From a bacterium (GTDB lineage Bacteria > Desulfobacterota > GWC2-55-46 > S146-80 > JALXFI01), in assembly GCA_027069035.1 (NCBI GenBank), contig JALXFI010000036.1:1-31422 (forward strand): a stretch of 31,422 nucleotides of DNA, written 5' to 3'. A program made the translations under genes and the position numbers. Under the pieces are notes generated by a model that was not told the DNA's origin, did no database searches, and saw only the letters and a program-made list of their open reading frames with translations. Shown in pieces: positions 16,366 to 22,861 of this stretch. How positions within the stretch are numbered: position 1 is the first letter of the stretch; every line of letters begins with the position of its first letter.

Positions 16366-16530
16366 GCAAGAGTATATGGGATAGACTACCCTCATCATAT
16401 AACCCTCATCATAATAACTCAGAGAGGAAATAATAGAGACAATGTCTTTTTTGATAATGATGACCGGGAGTTTTATTTAAAAAGTCTGAGCAAATATAGC
16501 AACAAATGAGACTTTGAGATTTGGGCATAT
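16366..16530 (+). pseudogene. Remnant of a REP-associated (Y1/IS200-like) transposase
   Basis: In the frame beginning at 16366 the translation reads ARVYGIDYPHHIT, then TQRGNNRDNVFFDNDDREFY, then LKSLSKYSNK, a TGA stop (16507-16509) and DFEIWAY. Y/P-HHIT-QRGN-R-VFF-D-DR-FYL is the N-terminus of the Y1_Tnp transposases that mobilise REP elements. The gene is dead. It has no start codon, a stop after about 47 codons, nothing recognisable of the catalytic tyrosine region, and a tandem duplication of about 14-15 bp (CCTCATCATATAA, CCTCATCATAATAA at about 16389-16417) that inserts extra residues between PHHIT and QRGN. Confidence 0.75.
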
Positions 16531-16657
16531 AAAAAGTCGTTTGATATATCCTTAGTATATTTAAAATATCTTTCAAGGATTGTTTAATGATATACTTGAG
16601 AGAAAATATTATAAAAACGGTTCAGTATCTTCATCTTTTTAAGACTCTGTAAGATTT

Positions 16658-17197
16658 ATGGCAACCATTTACTACACCTCCATCGATTCGCCCTTTGGCG
16701 CTGTCTTTGCTGCTTGTAATACTAAAGGCATCTCTGATCTGCGTCTCTTAACCTGCGAAGATGAATTTACAGCCTCTATAAAGCTGAGATACAATAGAGT
16801 CGTCAAAGAAGACAACACTTTCTTCAAAACCCTTAGAGAAAGACTTATAAGTTATTTCTCAGGACACAAAACAGGATTTGGCGATATACCCGTATCTCCT
16901 GAAGGGACTTATTTTGATAAGGATGTATGGACGGCGCTTTCAAAGATTCCTTATGGAGAAACAAGGAGCTACAGGTGGGTGGCGGAGTTTATCGGAAACC
17001 CCAGGGTTGCAAGGGCAGTGGGGCAATCATGTGGAAGGAATCCTATACCCATAATCATTCCATGCCACAGGGTTATAAAAACTTCCGGCAGATTGGGGGG
17101 CTACAGCGGCGGTGGAAAAGAGGTTAAGATGTGGCTCCTTAAGATGGAGAATCCGAAAACTCTTCTTTTTTCCATACAATCTGTTTCTGATTCTTAA
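16658..17197 (+). CDS. ogt: Methylated-DNA--protein-cysteine methyltransferase
   Basis: Repairs O6-methylguanine by transferring the methyl group to its own cysteine. The 179-residue protein has the PCHRVI active site (C136), the IPYGETRSYRWVAEFIGNPRVARAVG helix-turn-helix pattern, and GRLGGYSGG after the active site. It has no AraC-type domain, so it is Ogt rather than Ada. The last ~20 residues extend past the conserved core and overlap the convergent lipoprotein gene by 59 bp. Only a weak ribosome site precedes ATG 16658. Confidence 0.93.
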   Translation: MATIYYTSIDSPFGAVFAACNTKGISDLRLLTCEDEFTASIKLRYNRVVKEDNTFFKTLRERLISYFSGHKTGFGDIPVSPEGTYFDKDVWTALSKIPYGETRSYRWVAEFIGNPRVARAVGQSCGRNPIPIIIPCHRVIKTSGRLGGYSGGGKEVKMWLLKMENPKTLLFSIQSVSDS

Positions 17198-17525
17198 ACC
17201 TTATCAAACCGCCGTTTGCCTCTTCATAATAAAACGATAACTGATATTCCTGTCCTGCTTTGTTTGCGTAATATATCGTAAATAAGGTCTTGCCCTTTTC
17301 AACCACTTTATTAACATCTGTGATTGGATATGTGGATATACTGTCCCCGCCTGTTCCGAATACAATAATCCCTTTTCTTAACTCAAAGAATCGTTCGGAG
17401 TATCTGGGTTCAGAGGTTTTCCACACCCCTATGAGTTTATCCGGCAAGGATGTATCTCGCCAGAGTTTGCACCCGGAGAAAACAAACAAGAGTATAAAGA
17501 CCAAAAATATTATTTTAGCTTTCAT
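17139..17525 (-). CDS. Small putative lipoprotein
   Basis: A 128-residue protein with a basic N-terminus, a hydrophobic signal and a lipobox VFSGC with C19, so it is probably membrane-anchored through lipid. The mature part is beta-rich and has a LIGVWKTSEPRYSERFFELR segment similar in style to lipocalin-like or DUF-type small lipoproteins. I do not recognise a named family. Its 3' end overlaps the end of ogt on the opposite strand by 59 bp. It sits 66 bp after the HD-GYP stop on the same strand, with a repeat hairpin between them. Confidence 0.75.
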   Translation of the reverse strand: MKAKIIFLVFILLFVFSGCKLWRDTSLPDKLIGVWKTSEPRYSERFFELRKGIIVFGTGGDSISTYPITDVNKVVEKGKTLFTIYYANKAGQEYQLSFYYEEANGGLIRFKNQKQIVWKKEEFSDSPS

Positions 17526-17555
17526 GTGTATAACACCTTCTTTCAGTTTATGTAG

Positions 17556-17581
17556 CCCAAAAACCTATCTCTGTTTTTGAG
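17556..17581 (-). repeat. Dispersed repeat, bare hairpin copy E
   Basis: The hairpin module in minus-strand orientation: loop CTATCTCT on the plus strand, stem CCCAAAAAC / GTTTTTGAG with one mismatch. It begins 10 bp after the HD-GYP stop codon in sense orientation to that gene. On the plus strand GTAG (17552-17555) directly precedes the stem, as in many REP elements. Confidence 0.82.
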
Positions 17582-17591
17582 CATCATGTTT

Positions 17592-19784
17592 TCAACCCGC
17601 AACCTCTGGCCTTTCCCGCATAAACTTGTGTCCCACGATCCACTTTTTTGTCAAGAGTGTAGACCTGACCCCTTGCGTGAAGGCTTCCACTATGGTTGGA
17701 TCGAATTGTGTGCCTGCAAATTTTTTAATCTCGGCTATTGCATATTCTTTTTCAAGCGCCCTTCTGTAAGGTCTGTCAGAGGTCATGGCATCAAATGTAT
17801 CGGCAATTGCAAGTATCCTTGCAAACAGGGGAATCTCATACCGTTTTAGCCCATCAGGATAACCTTTGCCGTCAAATCTTTCATGATGATGCCTTATAGG
17901 ACTAATCAGTTCGGAAAATTGTGATATCGGTTCCAGTATGTCGGCGCCCGTAACAGAATGTTTTTTTATAACATCGAACTCTTTATCGCTTAATTTACCT
18001 GCTTTATCCAATAATGAATCGAGGATGCCTATCTTCCCGATATCGTGGAGCAATCCAGCGCGGCGGAGACAGTCCAGTTCTTTCTCTGTAAGGCACAGAG
18101 TCTTACCAATCTCCAGGGCAAGCGCCGTTACTCGTTCAGAGTGACCGGCAGTCCATGGGGATTTGGCATCTATCATGCGAGAGAGTGTTTTTAAAATTCC
18201 CCAGTTGATATCCTTTAGTTCCTCTATCATACCTGCATTCGATAAGGCAACTGCAACCTGGTCTGCCAGTTGACGGGCATAGATAAAATCATCCTCATCC
18301 TGTGTTTGTCGATCGATATAACCCATGGTAATAATCCCTGAAAGTCTTTCTTTTAAAAAGATAGGCAGAATAAGAAACGATCTTATATCCGGAATGGCGG
18401 CAAGGATCGGTGTAATATAGTGCGGAGGGTCATCATTTAAATCTGTTTGAATCATTTCAGGATTTTCACGAAACCTTTCCATATCACCTGCCGTTATACT
18501 TCCAGCGTCAAAGACCTTTTCTTCACCCGACCGGCCATCTCTTATATATGTTTTTGCGCTTCCCGTGTTTTTATTATCCGGTATGGTTATACCTATAACG
18601 CTGCAATGGGAGATATCCTGAGTATGTTTGAGCACGGTATCGATGATTATCTTCGTGTTTAATTGAGAAAGGATCGTCCTGTCTATCTTATTCATTGTGG
18701 ACATTGCCCGGAACTGCCTGCCCAACCGGTCTGCCATTATATTGAAAGAATCCGCAAGTTCTTCAAATTCGTCTCCGCTTTTAATCAAAACCTTGCTCTT
18801 AAAATCTCTTATTCCGATTCGTTTGGTTCCCTCTTTAAGTTTTTCAAGTGGCACAAGGCTTCTCCTGATCTGGCTGGTGCTTAAATATGCTATTACCCAG
18901 ATGGACAGGAGGATGATAAGAGGGAATGTCTTACTGAAATTGTTCATGGGTGCAAGAACATCCTCTTTTGATTCACTAAGCACCACAGTCCACATTGGAT
19001 GGAAAAAGGAAGGTTTAAGAAATATAGTCCAGTAACCTGCCATGTAATCCTTGTCTCCGTACCGCCATTCAAATTGCCCTGAGGACATACGGGCATTAGC
19101 AACAGCCCCGTCGGGAAACGATGAAATGTCCTTAAAAGAGCAAAAAAGGATATCGTTTTTATTAGTCAGGATGCAAAGCTCTGTTGAGGTCGGCAATATG
19201 CTTCTGCCGTCTCCATCCCCATTTGTTCCCCCCACTATATCCCATAAATAAGAGGTGTTGATCTCCCCAATAAGCATATTATTGTACGAATGCCCCTGAT
19301 TAAGCGCTCTGATCATAAACAGGCGGGTGCCGCCTTTTTGAAGAATCTTGCTTAACAAGAGGGTTTTGCCGGATGCTATATGCTTTTTCTCCTCAACAGT
19401 TAGTGGCAAAGTATAATTGATCTTGCCGAAGATGTTGACATATCCGCCTGTGTCCGTCACAAGAGAAAGCCCTGAGAAGAGTTTTTTAAGATGTTCATTG
19501 GAGTTGTATAGTGATATTTTACCATCGATAACCGATCTTAAATTAAGGTTGGAACCGGTCAATCTTAACTCGGACTCAATAAAGATAAGCCTCTCAAAGA
19601 TTGCCATGCCTATGGCCTTGCTTGCCTGATGCAGTTTTTTCTTGCTCTGTTCATTAAGCTGTTTTGTTACCTGAACAAAGGATACAATCGAAAGCGCCGT
19701 AATCGGGATAAAGGCGCACAGGATAAAGAGCGTAAAGATACGGCGCGCCACTTTACTGTGAAGGAATGTCCTATTAAATCTCAT
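17592..19784 (-). CDS. Membrane sensor with HAMP, GAF and HD-GYP domains (c-di-GMP phosphodiesterase)
   Basis: About 730 residues. A membrane helix (about 15-38), a periplasmic sensor domain of about 240 residues, a second helix (IILLSIWVIAYL), a HAMP linker (SLVPLEKLKEGTKRI..GDEFEELADSF), a GAF domain and a C-terminal HD-GYP domain. The catalytic signatures HDIGKIG, HHERFDGKGYPDGL and ADTFDAMTSDRPYR are intact, so c-di-GMP hydrolysis is expected. I chose ATG 19784; a TTG at 19799 would add five residues, and neither has a good ribosome site. The gene begins 11 bp after the true end of the frameshifted pseudopilin, so the two are probably cotranscribed. Confidence 0.93.
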   Translation of the reverse strand: MRFNRTFLHSKVARRIFTLFILCAFIPITALSIVSFVQVTKQLNEQSKKKLHQASKAIGMAIFERLIFIESELRLTGSNLNLRSVIDGKISLYNSNEHLKKLFSGLSLVTDTGGYVNIFGKINYTLPLTVEEKKHIASGKTLLLSKILQKGGTRLFMIRALNQGHSYNNMLIGEINTSYLWDIVGGTNGDGDGRSILPTSTELCILTNKNDILFCSFKDISSFPDGAVANARMSSGQFEWRYGDKDYMAGYWTIFLKPSFFHPMWTVVLSESKEDVLAPMNNFSKTFPLIILLSIWVIAYLSTSQIRRSLVPLEKLKEGTKRIGIRDFKSKVLIKSGDEFEELADSFNIMADRLGRQFRAMSTMNKIDRTILSQLNTKIIIDTVLKHTQDISHCSVIGITIPDNKNTGSAKTYIRDGRSGEEKVFDAGSITAGDMERFRENPEMIQTDLNDDPPHYITPILAAIPDIRSFLILPIFLKERLSGIITMGYIDRQTQDEDDFIYARQLADQVAVALSNAGMIEELKDINWGILKTLSRMIDAKSPWTAGHSERVTALALEIGKTLCLTEKELDCLRRAGLLHDIGKIGILDSLLDKAGKLSDKEFDVIKKHSVTGADILEPISQFSELISPIRHHHERFDGKGYPDGLKRYEIPLFARILAIADTFDAMTSDRPYRRALEKEYAIAEIKKFAGTQFDPTIVEAFTQGVRSTLLTKKWIVGHKFMRERPEVAG

Positions 19785-19795
19785 AACATCACATA

Positions 19796-20247
19796 TCAAA
19801 AATCTTCAACTAAACCGATAAATTTGCCGTCATTTGCCCGCACTATATCATCAAAACTTACCGGCGCTGTAAAAGCCGTCTGACTCTTCCCGTCTTTTCC
19901 CTTGCTGTACAGGTCATAATCCTGTCTTTGCGTAATTTCCCCACAGGCGTCCCCTCAACAGGCAGGTACTGGTAGGGATTACCCCACGGGTCTGTAAAGC
20001 TTCCTCTTCCCAGCTCGTCAAGGGTATCAGGGAAGCGGCCGTTGTCCGCTTCAAAAACAGCCAAGTATAATTCCAGTTGGTGTATATCCGATACGGCGTT
20101 GTTAACCTTCCTATCGTCTTTGTATTTTGTATATATCGGTATGGCAATACTTACAAGTGTCGCCGCTATGAGAATTGCAAGAACCAGTTCAATCAGCGTA
20201 ATGCCGGAGTCATCCTTGTTAGGTTTAATCTTCTGCTTTAAGTACAT
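19796..20247 (-). pseudogene. GspG-type pseudopilin with a frameshift near its C-terminus
   Basis: ATG 20247 opens a prepilin: a 15-residue leader ending in DDSG, cleavage before ITLIELVLAI with glutamate at +5, a hydrophobic helix, then a GspG-like body with PDTLDEL and FTDPWGNPYQYLPVEG. After VGKLRKDR (about 19925) the frame changes. The uninterrupted frame continues IMTCTAREKTG to a stop at 19858, while the adjacent frame gives DYDLYSKGKDGKSQTAF then SFDDIVRANDGKFIGLVEDF and a stop at 19796-19798, exactly the expected pseudopilin ending. Homologues usually have about seven more residues between RKDR and DYDLYS, so a deletion of about 20 bp is more likely than a single-base read error. Without the frameshift the protein would be exported by a type II secretion or type IV pilus system. 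Confidence 0.8.
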
Positions 20248-20329
20248 TTTGCGCTTTACAATGACATTTTGAAATAGACGGTCTCTACTTTTAGCATGTA
20301 CATTATATATCGTCAAATAAATTAAGAAC

Positions 20330-20358
20330 TTGACATAAACACACCTTTTAGACATACT
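20330..20358 (+). promoter_or_regulatory. Possible promoter for the DUF5752-treT operon
   Basis: TTGACA at 20330-20335 is followed after 17 bp by CATACT (20353-20358), a 4-of-6 match to the -10 consensus. Transcription from here would read through the pntB remnant into the DUF5752 gene at 20643. The leader would be long, about 280 nt, so a nearer promoter is possible. Confidence 0.3.
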
Positions 20359-20460
20359 TTAAAGACACAACGATACTGCAATTTCTTTATTTATCAAGTA
20401 TTCTCTGTTTTTCAGGATATATTTTAACGGCAGTATCGATAAGTAAAACTCCGCCGATAG

Positions 20461-20610
20461 GAGTGTGATCTTTTATGCGGCATAATAAAAAGGAGCCCGG
20501 GTTTTGCCGGCATCAACAATGAATCGTTCTGTAATCCAAAGACGATGATGCTTTTTGGAGGTGTAAAGGACATGGTTGAAGGCATTATAAACGAGGTCAA
20601 AGAACTTTAA
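20461..20610 (+). pseudogene. Remnant of the 3' end of pntB (NAD(P) transhydrogenase beta subunit)
   Basis: The frame ending with TAA at 20608-20610 translates to IIKRSPGFAGINNESFC then NPKTMMLFGGVKDMVEGIINE and VKEL. This matches the conserved PntB tail pattern V-I-K-R-S-x-x-x-G-(Y/F)-A-G-I-x-N-x-x-F-x-x-x-x-T-x-M-L-F-G-x-(A/V)-K. Upstream, a TAG at 20458-20460 closes the frame, and the PntB body is absent. The gene is reduced to about 45 codons, consistent with a deletion that removed pntA and most of pntB. Confidence 0.75.
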
Positions 20611-20642
20611 ATCAATATTACAAATAAGGGACAATACCAAAG

Positions 20643-21317
20643 ATGTCACATAACAATACAAACAAACCTTTTTCCATTAAGGACTGCGCCCTTGTCGCTA
20701 TCGCTACGGGAAACAAAGCCCAGAACCTGAGAGAACTGCATACAAGCATCCAGACAATAGACCCCGGAAGCATATACTACCACTTCTGGGGCGGGCTTCT
20801 TCGTCCTCGTTTTGACGATCCGGAGTATAACAATGATTTTGCAGCATGGGCAAGGCACGGCCTCCATGATTTTGTACTTGCCGAACGGTTAAGCGTCATA
20901 GACCCAACGGACTTCAAAGACACTGAATCTTTAAGACAGGAGCTTCTTGAAATCATAGAAGACAGGCTTGATGAACTCCATTTGATACCGTGGTCAAAAA
21001 TCGATCAGCAGTTTTACTTCATAAGGTCTCAGATAGTGGTATTCGATATTTCTCATGAGCTGAAAGACCCCCGTGAACTTTCCATAATACTTCCTAACCT
21101 CTCTGTTGGAAGTGTTTTTTACCATTTTATCGATGCCAGACGAAGGACACCCAACAATTTAAATGACTTTTGCGCATGGCTTTCCGGCTTCGGCGACAAA
21201 TACAAAATACTATGCAAAGAATTATGCGCTGTAGACCCTTATTTTATAACCCTCACTGAACTGCGACAACAGCTTGCTTTAATATTTTCAAGATATTTTA
21301 AAGGGAACAAAAGATGA
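20643..21317 (+). CDS. DUF5752 family protein (two internal repeats)
   Basis: A 224-residue soluble protein without signal or membrane segments. It contains two related halves: IDPGSIYYHFWGGLLRPRF with NDFAAWARHGLHD and VIDP (about 39-105), and LSVGSVFYHFIDARRRTP with NDFCAWLSGFGDK and AVDP (about 152-205). The pattern (S-x-Y/F-Y-H-F, N-D-F-x-A-W, x-V-D-P) fits the DUF5752 family, which is repeatedly found beside trehalose-type glycosyltransferases. Its stop overlaps the next gene's start as ATGA, so the two proteins are made together and may act together. Biochemical function is not known to me. Confidence 0.8.
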   Translation: MSHNNTNKPFSIKDCALVAIATGNKAQNLRELHTSIQTIDPGSIYYHFWGGLLRPRFDDPEYNNDFAAWARHGLHDFVLAERLSVIDPTDFKDTESLRQELLEIIEDRLDELHLIPWSKIDQQFYFIRSQIVVFDISHELKDPRELSIILPNLSVGSVFYHFIDARRRTPNNLNDFCAWLSGFGDKYKILCKELCAVDPYFITLTELRQQLALIFSRYFKGNKR

Positions 21318-22555
21318 CGGAACTGCTTAAGTCTTATGAGAAGATAACAGGCAAAGATGTAATTGACCAATTACGTCAGCTTTCGAACCATCTCAAGGGC
21401 ATGAAGGTTGTTCATGTGAATTCTACACGCATAGGCGGCGGCGTGGCAGAGATACTGACAAAACTCATTCCTCTTCAGAGAGAACTTGGAATAGATTCTT
21501 CATGGGAAGTGATTACCGGAAAACAGGATTTTTATCAGTGCACAAAACGCTTTCATAATGCGCTTCAGGGCGCTCGGGTCGATATGCCCGAGAGCCTGTT
21601 AAAAGAGTACGAAGAAACAAACTCAAAGACCGCTGAGAAACTCCGTCCTGTCCTTGAAGATGCCGATATGGTATTCATACATGACCCACAGCCGGCGCCG
21701 CTTATGAATCTCTGTAAAGACAGGAAAGGCAAGTGGATATGGCGCTGCCACATCGACATAAGCCACCCTTACAGGCAGGTATGGAGGTATCTTAAGAGTT
21801 TTATTGAAGGCTATGATGCAAGCATATTCTCCACCGCTGGATTCGCCCGCAAACTGCCTCATCCTCAGTATATCATACCGCCAAGCATCGATCCTTTAAG
21901 TGAAAAGAATATGGAGATACCGGAAGATGAAATCAAAAAGGTCTACGAAAGGTTCGGCATAGATCCAAAAAGGCCTACCCTTCTTCAAGTATCAAGATAT
22001 GACCGTTTTAAGGACCCTGTTGGCGTTATATCTGCTTACAAACTTGCAAAAACAAAGACACCGTCTCTTCAACTTGTCCTTGCCGGAGGCGGTGCAAGCG
22101 ATGACCCTGAGGGTGAGATAACATACAACGAAGTTGTCGAAGCGGCTGCAAATGACCGTGACATACATGTCCTTTTGTTGCCGCCTGATGCGCACAGAAC
22201 AATAAACGCCCTCCAGAGAGCGGCCGACATAGTGCTTCAGAAATCAACAAAAGAGGGTTTCGGGCTTGTAGTAACAGAGGCAATGTGGAAGGGAAAACCT
22301 GTTATAGGCGGCAATACCGGAGGCATTCGCCTTCAGGTTATAAACCATCATACGGGATTTCTTGTAAGCACACCGGAAGGCGCAGCGCTTCGAATAAGAT
22401 ACCTGCTTCATCACCCTGAAAAGATAATCGACATGGGGAAAAAAGCCAGAGAATTCGTTCGTGATAATTTTCTTATCACAAGGACATTAAGGGAACACTT
22501 AACGCTTATGGTGGCTCTGATACATGAAAATGAAGACAGAATCGAGTTCGGGTGA
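21314..22555 (+). CDS. treT: GT4 glycosyltransferase, trehalose synthase TreT type
   Basis: A 413-residue GT-B glycosyltransferase. The N-terminal part has VNSTRIGGGVAEIL and FIHDPQPAPL and a WRCHIDISHPYR segment characteristic of TreT, which joins NDP-glucose and glucose to give trehalose in one step. The C-terminal half has VSRYDRFKDP and the donor-site motif EGFGLVVTEAMWKGKPVIGG. Length matches TreT. Trehalose is a compatible solute, so a stress role is plausible. Other GT4 activities cannot be excluded from sequence alone. Translation is coupled to the DUF5752 gene by a 4-bp overlap. Confidence 0.82.
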   Translation: MTELLKSYEKITGKDVIDQLRQLSNHLKGMKVVHVNSTRIGGGVAEILTKLIPLQRELGIDSSWEVITGKQDFYQCTKRFHNALQGARVDMPESLLKEYEETNSKTAEKLRPVLEDADMVFIHDPQPAPLMNLCKDRKGKWIWRCHIDISHPYRQVWRYLKSFIEGYDASIFSTAGFARKLPHPQYIIPPSIDPLSEKNMEIPEDEIKKVYERFGIDPKRPTLLQVSRYDRFKDPVGVISAYKLAKTKTPSLQLVLAGGGASDDPEGEITYNEVVEAAANDRDIHVLLLPPDAHRTINALQRAADIVLQKSTKEGFGLVVTEAMWKGKPVIGGNTGGIRLQVINHHTGFLVSTPEGAALRIRYLLHHPEKIIDMGKKAREFVRDNFLITRTLREHLTLMVALIHENEDRIEFG

Positions 22556-22623
22556 GTTTGCGAGTTGCAGGGAAAGAGAAGGGCTAAATTTTAGCCATGA
22601 ATAAAACCTTTAAAATCCTTTTT

Positions 22624-22710
22624 GCCACGAATAAACACGAATCTGCACGAATAAGACCTTTAAATACAAAAGTTTTTTTACATTCGTGTCAATTCATGAA
22701 GATTCGTGGC
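22624..22710. repeat. Imperfect palindrome with iterated ACGAAT / ATTCGT words
   Basis: The left arm (22624-22652) contains GCCACGAAT, ACACGAAT and GCACGAAT. The right arm (22682-22710) contains ATTCGTGTC, ATTCATG and ATTCGTGGC in inverted order. The 29-bp arms are complementary except for a few positions, around a 29-nt AT-rich centre. Words of this kind (CCACGAATAAACACGAAT) are common in unrelated environmental genomes as dispersed intergenic repeats of unknown function. The structure could also act as a bidirectional terminator between the convergent genes. Confidence 0.65.
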
Positions 22711-22758
22711 TAATATGTTTTTTTTAGGACACACGTTTTTAACATTTGTGTCGATTCT

Positions 22759-22842
22759 GTACGCCTCAAAAGAAAAATCGCCTGCGGCTTTGCATTTAAA
22801 GCGTCTTGCCAATTTACCCAAAAACCTATCTCTGTTTTTGGG
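22759..22842 (-). repeat. Dispersed repeat, copy C truncated at the foldback apex
   Basis: In minus-strand orientation it has the hairpin (22842-22817, perfect 9-bp stem) and then only the left arm of the foldback, ending at the GTAC that forms the apex in full copies (22762-22759). The right arm and the second hairpin are missing. It begins 19 bp after the gltX stop, in sense orientation to gltX. Confidence 0.88.
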
Positions 22843-22861
22843 TTTCAGTAGTTGTCCTGTA

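Larger units (their letters stand above)
16245..16657. other. Intergenic region with mobile-element debris
   Basis: This 413-bp gap between dapB and ogt holds a short palindrome, GGGA-CACT-TCCC, at 16263-16274 in a GGGGACACTTCCCGTATT context of the type often seen near REP-associated transposases. It also holds bare repeat hairpin copy D (16338-16363) and a transposase remnant (from 16366). From about 16531 to 16657 it is AT-rich with no gene seen; a TATTAT at 16607-16612 could be the ogt -10, but its -35 is weak. Confidence 0.6.
22556..22861. other. Intergenic region between convergent treT and gltX
   Basis: This 306-bp gap holds a short hairpin, GGCTAA-ATT-TTAGCC (22582-22596), 26 bp after the treT stop; it lacks a T-run, so it is only a weak terminator candidate. 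It also holds an ACGAAT-rich palindrome (22624-22710) and truncated repeat copy C (22759-22842). No gene was seen; open frames across it derive from the repeat. Confidence 0.6.
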
